Below are positions 33,575 to 41,852 of a DNA stretch of 64,000 bases, one piece after another. The stretch's first letter is position 1. Each line of letters opens with the position of its first letter. A model generated the notes under the pieces. The model saw only the letters and a list, made by a program, of their open reading frames with translations, did no database searches and was not told the origin of the DNA. Both the position numbers and the translations under genes were made by a program. The stretch covers positions 1-64,000 of the forward strand of contig JAFSAT010000024.1 of NCBI GenBank assembly GCA_017442185.1. Reading direction: 5' to 3'. The DNA comes from Bacteroidaceae bacterium (GTDB lineage: Bacteria; Bacteroidota; Bacteroidia; Bacteroidales; Bacteroidaceae).

Positions 33575-36525
33575 GTGCAATATTAACAATTCGCACAAGG
33601 CGCATTTGGGTCTTACTAACCTGTTTGTTCAGCCTGTTAACTTTGTCGGCACAGCGTGCCGACAAAGTTATTAAACCTGCCATCGAAAAATATCTGAAAG
33701 AGTACAAGGTCGACGGTTTTAATGTGAAGAATTGTCGCCTTGAGCGCAAACGCAATAATATAGTGGTAAACAAGCGTGCGCGTAAGATTACCATATTTAC
33801 CAACAGTAACTTTTCGGTGCAGGTGTTCACTCCCGAACTTGTCGACAAAATTTATTCCGACATAAGGGCTGTGTTGCCAAAAAGCTATAAACGATATAAA
33901 ATAGAGGTTATAGCGCATCGTCGTCCCATAGAGCAACTTATCCCTAATATATACCGTAATAAAAAAAGTATTGATGAAAGCAGAATGATGAGCGGTATCA
34001 GGTATACGGGTGCACCGTGGGTGAGCAATGTTTCGCGTCCCTATAATGTTACGTCCGGTTTACAAGGCAGGCATCTTGCCTTGTGGCAGAGTCATGGCCG
34101 CATATTTGACAAGGACAGGGGGGAGTGGAAGTGGCAGCGTCCCGCACTTTATTGTACCACTGAAGACCTTTTTACACAGTCAATAGTGGTACCGTTTCTT
34201 ATGCCTATGCTGGAGAATGCAGGCGCTCTTATATATACTCCGCGTGAGAGGGATTGGCAAGCAAAAAGCGTGATAGTGGATAACGACCGTGTTGAGGGAG
34301 CCTCTAAATGTATGGCGGGCGAAGGGTATAAAGGACAATGGCAGACATATAACGCAGGATTCATACCGCGCGACGGCTTTTATGTCGATAGCGAGAATCC
34401 TTTTACCGAAGGAACGTCGCGTTTCGCCGAAACTACCGGAGATGCAAAAAAAGCAACAGCAGTGATGCAATGGCGTCCGGATATACCGCAAGATGGCAGG
34501 TATGCCGTATATATCTCCTATCAGACAATGGAGCGCTCCATCGACAATGCGCGTTACAGCGTGTTACATGCCGGAGGTGTTACAGAATTTCTTGTGAATC
34601 AGCAGATGGGTGGTGGCACATGGGTCTATTTGGGGACATTCGACTTTAAGAAAGGCGTGCACGAAAATCAAGGTGTAATGCTTGTAAATGCAGGAGAAGA
34701 GAATGGCGTGGTGAGTGCCGATGCTGTTCGTTTCGGAGGGGGAATGGGACTTGTGGCACGCGGCAGCGATACACCACTGACAAGCGGAATGCCAAGATAC
34801 CTCGAAGGTGCACGCTATGCACTTCAGTGGGGAGGATTCCCTTATGAAGTTTACTCCCCAAGCGAGGGTGAACGCGATTACACCGATGATATTAACTGTC
34901 GCTCCTATGCGCTTAACCATTTGACAGGAGGGTCGCTGTATAATCCTGATACAGTAGGATTGAAAGTGCCGATAGAGATGTCGTTTGGGTTTCACTCAGA
35001 CGCAGGTTATTCCGAGGAGGATGCTGTCATAGGTTCGCTTGGGATTGTTACAACAGAGTATAACGGTGATACACTTGAAACGGGACATTCGCGCTATCTC
35101 TCGCGTGACATTGTCGGCAGCGTGCTTGAGAGCGTGCGCGACGATGTTAAGCGCAGATATAATGTAGATTGGTCGGTACGCGGTATTCTCGATAAGAGTT
35201 ATAGTGAGTCGAGGCTTCCGGTGGTGCCTTCAATGATTTTTGAATCAATGTCGCACCAGAATTATATTGATATGTTCTATGGGCACGACCCCGATTTCAA
35301 ATTTACCGTGGCGCGTGCCGTATATAAGGCTTTGTTAAAGCAACTGACCTTTTTACGCGGAGAGGAGTATGTGGTACAACCCTTGCCGGTGAAGAATTTT
35401 GCAATTTCTTTTGTTGATGACAGTAACGTCTCGCTCAGCTGGAAGCCTGTAGACGACCCGTTTGAGCCTACGGCAAAACCGCGTAAATATGTGCTGTATA
35501 CCCGCATTGGCAACGGAGGCTTCGATAATGGAGTAATTGTAGATGCTACCAATGTTAATGTCTCTTTGCTAAAGGATGTGCAGTATAGTTTCAAAGTGGC
35601 AGCTTTGAACGATGGTGGCGAGAGCTTCCCATCCGAGGTGCTTACTGCTTATATGGCTTCAGAGTCTAAGGGACGTGTTATGATAATAAACGGTTTTCAT
35701 CGTTTAAGCGGCCCCGAGAGTGTGAACACGCCGTCGCAGGCGGGCTTCGATATTGACGCAGACCCCGGCCTTGCATATATTGCCACTCCCGAATATTGTG
35801 GACGACAGCTTGATTTTCAACGTTCAAACATCGGCTATGAGGATGGCCTCGGGCTGAGTGGCAACGAACTTGAAGGGATGCTTATAGCTGGTAACTCTTT
35901 TGACTATCCTTATGTGCATGGCAAGGCATTGGCGGCCAACGGAATTTCGTTTGTTTCGTGCAGCAGTGCTGCGCTCATGGAGGGGGATGTGACGCTTGAC
36001 GGCTATGATGCAATAAATCTTATTCTGGGTGCGGAAAAGCAGGGTGGAAAAGGAACATTGCTTGGTTACAATCGTCCGTATAAAACCTTTCCTGCCGAGC
36101 TGCGGCAGGTGCTGACACAATATTGTGCCAATGGAGGCGGTCTTTTTATAAGCGGAGCTTACATAGCAAGTGACATGGCCAAGAATGATGCCGATCGCAG
36201 TTTCATACGCAATGTGCTTAAGTTGGACTATGGCGGCTCTATCGGTGATGTTTCCGAGAATTGTATCTTCGGCTCCAATCTGAAGATGAATATTCATCGC
36301 ACTGTAAATGAGAGGAGCTATGCTGTGGCACGTCCCGATATTCTTGTGCCTGTGGATGATGCTTTTGTATCATTTGTATATAATGGATGCAAAGAGAGTG
36401 CTGGCGTTGCTTGGGCCGGACATTATCGCGTGCTCTCAACAAGTTTCCCTTTCGAGGCTGTCTCTGACGAGCAGCAACGCAGCTTGTTAATGGGTGCAGT
36501 GATGCGATTCCTTATAAAAAAATAG
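33571..36525 (+). CDS. Large secreted protein with amidase-like, golvesin-like and FN3 regions (xanthan-lyase type annotation)
   Basis: The 984-residue protein has a signal peptide (VLLTCLFSLLTLSAQ) and an N-terminal alpha/beta region. A golvesin-type beta-sandwich follows (about 285-400, with YAVYISYQTMERSIDNARY). An N-acetylmuramoyl-L-alanine amidase-like core has FGFHSDAGYSEEDAVIG and, before it, YTDDINCRSYALN. A fibronectin type III domain (about 605-695) precedes a C-terminal alpha/beta domain. Relatives in Bacteroides are often labelled xanthan lyase, probably wrongly. Acting on peptidoglycan or another wall polymer is the better inference. It starts inside the stop of the 92-residue gene. 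Confidence 0.75.
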   Translation: MSAILTIRTRRIWVLLTCLFSLLTLSAQRADKVIKPAIEKYLKEYKVDGFNVKNCRLERKRNNIVVNKRARKITIFTNSNFSVQVFTPELVDKIYSDIRAVLPKSYKRYKIEVIAHRRPIEQLIPNIYRNKKSIDESRMMSGIRYTGAPWVSNVSRPYNVTSGLQGRHLALWQSHGRIFDKDRGEWKWQRPALYCTTEDLFTQSIVVPFLMPMLENAGALIYTPRERDWQAKSVIVDNDRVEGASKCMAGEGYKGQWQTYNAGFIPRDGFYVDSENPFTEGTSRFAETTGDAKKATAVMQWRPDIPQDGRYAVYISYQTMERSIDNARYSVLHAGGVTEFLVNQQMGGGTWVYLGTFDFKKGVHENQGVMLVNAGEENGVVSADAVRFGGGMGLVARGSDTPLTSGMPRYLEGARYALQWGGFPYEVYSPSEGERDYTDDINCRSYALNHLTGGSLYNPDTVGLKVPIEMSFGFHSDAGYSEEDAVIGSLGIVTTEYNGDTLETGHSRYLSRDIVGSVLESVRDDVKRRYNVDWSVRGILDKSYSESRLPVVPSMIFESMSHQNYIDMFYGHDPDFKFTVARAVYKALLKQLTFLRGEEYVVQPLPVKNFAISFVDDSNVSLSWKPVDDPFEPTAKPRKYVLYTRIGNGGFDNGVIVDATNVNVSLLKDVQYSFKVAALNDGGESFPSEVLTAYMASESKGRVMIINGFHRLSGPESVNTPSQAGFDIDADPGLAYIATPEYCGRQLDFQRSNIGYEDGLGLSGNELEGMLIAGNSFDYPYVHGKALAANGISFVSCSSAALMEGDVTLDGYDAINLILGAEKQGGKGTLLGYNRPYKTFPAELRQVLTQYCANGGGLFISGAYIASDMAKNDADRSFIRNVLKLDYGGSIGDVSENCIFGSNLKMNIHRTVNERSYAVARPDILVPVDDAFVSFVYNGCKESAGVAWAGHYRVLSTSFPFEAVSDEQQRSLLMGAVMRFLIKK

Positions 36526-36584
36526 TGTCGGCTGATATGCTGATGTATAAACAAAAGCCGGAGTCATAAAAACAGGGTAACCGA

Positions 36585-36646
36585 ATAAAACAAAACAGGG
36601 CAATATAAAACAAAACAGGGCAATGAAATGTGCCCTGTTTTGTTTT
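36585..36646. terminator. Terminator hairpin with a duplicated left arm
   Basis: AAAACAAAACAGGGCA occurs at 36587-36602 and again at 36607-36622. Either copy can pair with TGCCCTGTTTTGTTTT at 36631-36646. The proximal pairing gives a 16-bp stem with an 8-nt loop and A/T flanks on both sides. It lies between the convergent secreted-protein gene (+) and rpmH (-). Confidence 0.8.
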
Positions 36647-36675
36647 CTTGTAGCTTAAGTGTGTTGCTGTTGCAA

Positions 36676-36840
36676 TTACTTTCTTTTTTTGCCAACGTAC
36701 TCGTCTGATACGGTAAGTTTCTTACGTCCCTTAGCGCGGCGTGAAGCCAATACGCGGCGGCCATTCTTTGTAGCCATTCTCTCACGGAAACCGTGTTTGT
36801 TTTTTCTCTTTCTGTTAGAGGGTTGGAATGTTCTTTTCAT
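36676..36840 (-). CDS. rpmH: 50S ribosomal protein L34
   Basis: The 54-residue basic protein starts [20 protein letters not shown] and contains [20 protein letters not shown], the L34 signature, followed by a Bacteroidota-type C-terminal tail ([14 protein letters not shown]). It is too short for usual ORF cut-offs. It stands alone behind a perfect promoter, not next to rnpA or dnaA as in many bacteria. Confidence 0.97.
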   Translation of the reverse strand: MKRTFQPSNRKRKNKHGFRERMATKNGRRVLASRRAKGRKKLTVSDEYVGKKRK

Positions 36841-36894
36841 CGCTTATATATATTTATATTGTTTGCTCAAAATGTACTTTGCGCTTTCAGCCTG

Positions 36895-36925
36895 CAAAAT
36901 TAGTTTTTTTTTTAATAATGGCAAA
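36895..36925 (-). promoter_or_regulatory. Promoter of rpmH
   Basis: On the minus strand TTTG (36922-36925), 19 bp, TAATTTTG (36895-36902) fits the consensus exactly. The predicted leader is about 48 nt. Confidence 0.7.
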
Positions 36926-36993
36926 GTATTTCGATGCTTATTTTATTGGTGTGTGATAAAATTGTTGTTTTTGTTGTTGTATATTGTTTCTGC

Positions 36994-38136
36994 TTATATG
37001 TGGTGGTTAAGTATTTTTTCCATTATTGCAATGTCTGATGCTACCTCTCCCAGCATCAGATAGTTATCTTTGCTTTTTAGTAGGTTTTGGTATATTTTAT
37101 GTGCTTTTTCAGTCTCTTTCTCTTTGTATAGTGCTATTGCACAGAGCAGTCGCTCCTTGGATGACATTACTTTACGGTATGTGTTTATGTATGTCGCAAG
37201 TTCGGGTGTGTATAGCTCTTGGACGCTTTTCTCTCTTCCTGTAATGAGCGAAGTGAAGAGAAGTTCGCATGCTATTTCGTTTGCGTACAGCTGCATTATC
37301 TCTTTTTTGTGTTCATAGGTCTCTGCAAGCAGAATGTGTGCACTCTCCCATTCGTATTTGTCGAGCATGCGTGCCGCCTTTAGCAGTATTGTGTATATTT
37401 GGAACGTGTTACCATAGTCCATCTCTCTATCTGATTGGAACCACTCCGTCGGCATATCTTTAGGTCGTACTCCTTCTTGTGCAAGGGCATTGGCTTTCAG
37501 TTGAAGCATAAGAAGTTCTTTGTTATATTTGTTTTTATGCAAGAGGAGCATATTATATCCATCGTTGCCTATTCCTCCTATGCGCATGGGTATGCCGTTG
37601 AGCAGTGCAATTGCGGCCCCAATGATTATGAAAAGTGTTATACCGGTGCTGATTAACGGATTTTCAATTATAAAAAGCAGGGGTAATGCCACAAGTGATG
37701 CTGCGATGTTTGCCAATACCCCTCCGAGGTTGTATATTGCGGTGGGTATTTCTTCGGTGGGGCGGTCGGGTGGTGCAAGCAGGCATTGTCCGCCTGTGCC
37801 GGCTATGGAGAAGCGTTTGGTGCATAATTTCCCCTCTTTTTTTATGAACGCTATGTTGAATATGCGAAACGAAACAAAACGGTAGCCGGTGGCAATACCG
37901 CATATTAAATGTCCAAGCTCGTGAATGAAAATATGTATCACAAGAGATACTATTACTGCCGATAAGGAGAATAGTCCTACTCCAATACCTTTTAAACTAA
38001 ATGTGGTATCTTTGAGGCTGTGAAGAAAGTGTGCAAGGTCTATGTCGGTAAAAAGCAGCACTCCTATCGTGGCCAACAGAAAACCTCCGACAGCCCCTAT
38101 GATGAAACTGCCAACTAATTTTAATGCCTTTTTCAT
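36994..38136 (-). CDS. M50-like membrane zinc metallopeptidase with helical C-terminal domain
   Basis: The 380-residue protein has four or more hydrophobic helices in its first 190 residues. HELGH lies at residues 72-76 inside a helix, as in site-2-protease-type enzymes, and the downstream GNDGYN could supply the third zinc ligand. The last 170 residues are soluble and helical, resembling TPR-like repeats. M50 proteases cut membrane-bound substrates during signalling. It is the last gene of the efflux-pump direction, 63 bp after the aldo/keto reductase. Physiological substrate unknown. Confidence 0.82.
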   Translation of the reverse strand: MKKALKLVGSFIIGAVGGFLLATIGVLLFTDIDLAHFLHSLKDTTFSLKGIGVGLFSLSAVIVSLVIHIFIHELGHLICGIATGYRFVSFRIFNIAFIKKEGKLCTKRFSIAGTGGQCLLAPPDRPTEEIPTAIYNLGGVLANIAASLVALPLLFIIENPLISTGITLFIIIGAAIALLNGIPMRIGGIGNDGYNMLLLHKNKYNKELLMLQLKANALAQEGVRPKDMPTEWFQSDREMDYGNTFQIYTILLKAARMLDKYEWESAHILLAETYEHKKEIMQLYANEIACELLFTSLITGREKSVQELYTPELATYINTYRKVMSSKERLLCAIALYKEKETEKAHKIYQNLLKSKDNYLMLGEVASDIAIMEKILNHHI

Positions 38137-38199
38137 CTGTGTTTGTGTTATTGCTTTTCTTGGAGAGTGTATCTTGTTTAACGAAACATTTTTTGTGTC

Positions 38200-39201
38200 T
38201 CAAAATGTTTCTAAAATCTCAAGCTCTTGTGTGGTGAACGGAGATGAGTGTATACAACTGATATTGCGCATCAGCTGTTCGGTTGAACTTGCACCTACAA
38301 GAGTGGATGTCACTCCGTGCTGTGCAAGAATCCAGGCAAGGGCTGTTTGTGCAATGCTCTCTCCGCGTTTCTCTGCCACGCTTTTCAGTTTGTCGAGGTA
38401 GTTGAGGAATTTTGGGGTTAACTTGTCCGAGGTGAGTGTTTTTTCGCGTGACATGCGTGAATTGTCGGGAATATTTTTTAAATATCGGTCGGTGAGCAAT
38501 CCTTGTGCAAGTGGCGAGAATGATATAAAGCCTATGCCGTTATCGGCGCAAAAATCTATAATACCTTCTTTTTGTGGTGCGCGGTCTGTCAGGTTCAGGC
38601 GCCCTTGATAGATGAGAAGCGGTACGTCGTGACGGCTGAGATATTCATGTGCCGTGCGCAGTGCATCAAGAGGCCAGCGTGAGATTCCTGCATAGAGAGC
38701 CTTGCCCGAGCGTACAATATCTACGATGGCTTGCAGCGTCTCTTCGAGTGGCGTCTCGGGGTCGTAGCGGTGACTGTAAAAGAGGTCTACATAGTCGAGC
38801 TTCATTCGTCGCAGGCTCTGGTCGATGCTTGCAATAAGATACTTTCTTGAGCCCCAATTGCCATAGGGGCCTTCCCACATATCGTAGCCTGCTTTTGTGC
38901 TGATGAACATTTCGTCGCGGTAGGGGCGAAAATCACTCTGCATCAGTTTGCCGAAGGTCTCTTCGGCACTGCCGTAGGGTGGGCCGTAGTTGTTTGCAAG
39001 GTCGAAGTGGGTAATTCCATTGTCAAAGGCACAGCGCATTATGTCGCGACTGCGTTCGGCGGGGTCTGTTGCTCCGAAATTGTGCCAAAAACCAAGGCTT
39101 ACTTTGGGCAGGAGTATGCCGCTGCGTCCGCAACGGCGATACATTGAGGTGCTTGCTGCATAGCGGAGTGCATTGGCAATGTATGTATCTTTTATCTCCA
39201 T
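38200..39201 (-). CDS. Aldo/keto reductase (YghZ/Kv-beta-like)
   Basis: The 333-residue protein has the complete AKR layout: GILLPKVSLGFWHNFG at the N-terminus, the catalytic Asp and Tyr in FDLANNYGPP, Lys in STKAGYD and His in LFYSHRYDPETPLEETL. This resembles the group of L-glyceraldehyde 3-phosphate/methylglyoxal reductases (YghZ). NADPH-dependent reduction of small aldehydes is likely. It lies 15 bp downstream of the YihY gene. Confidence 0.92.
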   Translation of the reverse strand: MEIKDTYIANALRYAASTSMYRRCGRSGILLPKVSLGFWHNFGATDPAERSRDIMRCAFDNGITHFDLANNYGPPYGSAEETFGKLMQSDFRPYRDEMFISTKAGYDMWEGPYGNWGSRKYLIASIDQSLRRMKLDYVDLFYSHRYDPETPLEETLQAIVDIVRSGKALYAGISRWPLDALRTAHEYLSRHDVPLLIYQGRLNLTDRAPQKEGIIDFCADNGIGFISFSPLAQGLLTDRYLKNIPDNSRMSREKTLTSDKLTPKFLNYLDKLKSVAEKRGESIAQTALAWILAQHGVTSTLVGASSTEQLMRNISCIHSSPFTTQELEILETF

Positions 39202-39216
39202 GATAATTATGTTTGT

Positions 39217-40518
39217 TTACAGATCGAGTATTCGGTGTACGGGGGTTTCAAGAATCTTTCTATCAGTTTCAGCCGGTGAAGCGTTGTTCAGGGTGTTCCA
39301 CAATTTGCTTAGTCCTGTGTTACTGTGTATTTGGCTCAGTGTGTCTATCGTATCTTTGTTGCGTCCGGCGCCATCAAGTTCGATATACATTTTCCCTATG
39401 GTGTAACCGCTGTAACGCTTGCTCAGGTGCAGTGTCTCGCTCTTTCCTGTAAAAATTATTTTTTTTCGATGCAGATAGTTGATTAAGTATTTTGTCAATT
39501 GAGTGGGCAGACCGTATGTCGCTTCGGCATTCGCTGCAAGTTCGTCGGCCTTAAAGTGTCCCTCGAATGGGTGCACCGATTCTATTCTTTCCAATATCAG
39601 CAGGCACAGGAATTTGTGATATCTGTATGTTGTTTCGCGGTAGTCGTTCTCTCGTTCATGCTCGTCTGCCATTTGCAGAAAATAGTTCCATTTGGAACCG
39701 GCGAGGCACACTGTCCATGAGAAGTATATAAGTAAAATGAATATCATAAGGCTGGCAAGGTCGCCATATATGCTGCGGTAATTAAACAGCGATATTATAT
39801 AGTAGCTGAAATATTGCATTGCTGCAAAAATAAGTCCGCACACTACTGCCGACAGTGCCGCATAGTTGGCTTTTACCTTTGTGTTAGGTATCAGTTTATA
39901 TGCTGCAAAGAGTACTAAAATGTATGTCGATACAGATATTATCAGAACGTTAAGCTCCTTTATCACGCTGTCGCTGAATATTGATGATACGCTCCACCAA
40001 AGTGCCAATGCCATCACCACTGCAAATGGGAGCACTAATACAAAGGCAAAGGTTTTAAGAAGTTTGCCAAAGCTGCGTCCTTTTTGATTCCACAGCATGT
40101 TGAACGTGGCATCTATGGTGCTGAATATCGAGAATACCGAATAGAGCAACAGTGCAAGTCCGATACCTATACCTAACCACATGGCAACCTTGGTGTTGCT
40201 TAAGTAGCTGTTGGCATATTGCAAAAGACTGTCTGAGATAATCTCTTGGCCTTGAAATATGCTTCGTACCTGTTGTACGAACATTTCATCGTAACCAAGT
40301 CCTTTTGCCACTGCTATCATCAGTGCCATCACAGGAACTATGGCAAACACGGTGTGATATGTGAGTGCTGCCGATGATAGTTGCAGTTTGCTGAAACTCT
40401 CTATAAGTTTAATGAGTGACCAAGATATACGATGCTCCCCCATCCGGCGATAGTATTTTACGTACCACCGTTTTGTGAATCTTCTTATGTGGTTGTATAT
40501 TTTTGTCATCCAATTCAT
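39217..40518 (-). CDS. YihY/BrkB family integral membrane protein
   Basis: The 433-residue protein has the six-helix YihY core (about residues 40-290, including SSAALTYHTVFAIVPVMALM). A cytoplasmic C-terminal region of about 130 residues looks like a winged-helix fold (LLILERIESVHPFEG...PTQLTKYLINYLHRK). The family was once called ribonuclease BN but is not a nuclease; its function is unsettled. It starts 11 bp after the TolC-family gene. Confidence 0.88.
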   Translation of the reverse strand: MNWMTKIYNHIRRFTKRWYVKYYRRMGEHRISWSLIKLIESFSKLQLSSAALTYHTVFAIVPVMALMIAVAKGLGYDEMFVQQVRSIFQGQEIISDSLLQYANSYLSNTKVAMWLGIGIGLALLLYSVFSIFSTIDATFNMLWNQKGRSFGKLLKTFAFVLVLPFAVVMALALWWSVSSIFSDSVIKELNVLIISVSTYILVLFAAYKLIPNTKVKANYAALSAVVCGLIFAAMQYFSYYIISLFNYRSIYGDLASLMIFILLIYFSWTVCLAGSKWNYFLQMADEHERENDYRETTYRYHKFLCLLILERIESVHPFEGHFKADELAANAEATYGLPTQLTKYLINYLHRKKIIFTGKSETLHLSKRYSGYTIGKMYIELDGAGRNKDTIDTLSQIHSNTGLSKLWNTLNNASPAETDRKILETPVHRILDL

Positions 40519-40529
40519 GGCAGAGTTTT

Positions 40530-41852
40530 TTATTCTAAATACTTGTCTATTTTACCGCTTATCTGCAAGAGTGATATTTCGCATAGTTTTGTGTTGTATT
40601 CTGCAACGAGGATACGCTCTTCGGCATCAAACATGCTTTGCTGTGCCTCGCGCATTTCTATGCCCGAGAGGTCTCCCATAAGATAACGCTCATAGGCTAT
40701 GTCATAGTTCTCTCGCGCTGCTAAAATATTTTGGCGCTCTAACATAAGCAGGCGGCGGTTATTTTCGTAGGCTTGCCAAATTTTGCTTAGTTCGGCATAT
40801 AGTTCAAGCTCCAGATTCTCTTGCTTCAAGGCTGCATTTTGAACGGCTATCCGGGCGTTGCGACGCTCGCGGCTGCGCTTACCGTCAAACAGTTTGAATC
40901 CGAGAGTAAGGCCGAAGTCTGCGCCCCATTGGTCGCGTTCTTTTGTGTTTCCTGTTTCGTACCTGTTTTGTGTGTAGCCGTAGCCTGCATTTAATTTCAG
41001 GTAGGGATAGTCGCGCGAGCGTATGCTCTTTAGTTCTAAGTCGGCAATGCGGCGATTATGAGCCGATTCGATAAGCGATGCGTTGTTGGCGAGTGTGGCT
41101 TCCCACAGGGTGTTGAAGTTGAGGTTGTAGCCTGTGTATATAACAGTGTCGTTGGCAAGAATGTTGATGTCTGTGTTGCGCTCGGCCATAAGTTCGTAAA
41201 GGCGTATGCGTGATGTTATCAACAATTCTTCTTGTTTCATGCAATCGGCGCTGTCGGCGTTGAAGTCTACACGTGCCTGAAGCAGGTCGAGGCGTGAATT
41301 GTCACCTATTATGTAGCGGTCTTGCACTATGCGCATGCGTTCGCGCGATAGTCTTACTGCGTAATTGAGGTTTTTCAGGCGTAGGCGCTGTTGTATGTAA
41401 TTGTAATACTCTGCTGTAAACTCGGCTATAAAATCTTCTACCGCAATGCGGGTTTGTGTTTGGCTCAAAAGGCTTAGTTCTTTGAGTCTGTTGTAGTCGG
41501 CTTGCATTTTGAAGCCGTTGAAGATTGTCCATTGGAGGTCGATGCCTGCACGCAGCGTGTGGTCGGTGATGTTGCGTTGTTGTGTGCTTTTTTCGGATGC
41601 GTCGCGCGGTGTCGTGTCGGTGTTGTCGAGTGTTCCGCTATATCCGGCGGTGGCTTCTACGGTTGGCAATATCCCGGCATTGGCAAGGCTTTTGTTGTTT
41701 TTAGCAATCTCTTCTTGGTTGCGTATTATGCGCAGTGAGTAGTTGTTTTTTAGACCTCGTTCAAGGCAATCTTTTAATGTATTGTTGTTATTTTGTGCCC
41801 CTATGGCAATGCAATATAGCAGCGTTGCTGAGATTATTATACTTCTTTTCAT
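40530..41852 (-). CDS. TolC-family outer-membrane efflux protein (RND operon)
   Basis: This outer-membrane channel belongs to a tripartite RND pump. The 440-residue protein has a signal peptide (SIIISATLLYCIAIGAQ) and two repeats of long coiled-coil helices with interleaved beta-strands (for example TLKDCLERGLKNNYSLRI and YGYTQNRYETG). I start at 41852, which overlaps the pump gene stop by four bases (ATGA). The 43 extra residues of the longer frame lie inside the pump gene and look non-native. Confidence 0.93.
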   Translation of the reverse strand: MKRSIIISATLLYCIAIGAQNNNNTLKDCLERGLKNNYSLRIIRNQEEIAKNNKSLANAGILPTVEATAGYSGTLDNTDTTPRDASEKSTQQRNITDHTLRAGIDLQWTIFNGFKMQADYNRLKELSLLSQTQTRIAVEDFIAEFTAEYYNYIQQRLRLKNLNYAVRLSRERMRIVQDRYIIGDNSRLDLLQARVDFNADSADCMKQEELLITSRIRLYELMAERNTDINILANDTVIYTGYNLNFNTLWEATLANNASLIESAHNRRIADLELKSIRSRDYPYLKLNAGYGYTQNRYETGNTKERDQWGADFGLTLGFKLFDGKRSRERRNARIAVQNAALKQENLELELYAELSKIWQAYENNRRLLMLERQNILAARENYDIAYERYLMGDLSGIEMREAQQSMFDAEERILVAEYNTKLCEISLLQISGKIDKYLE

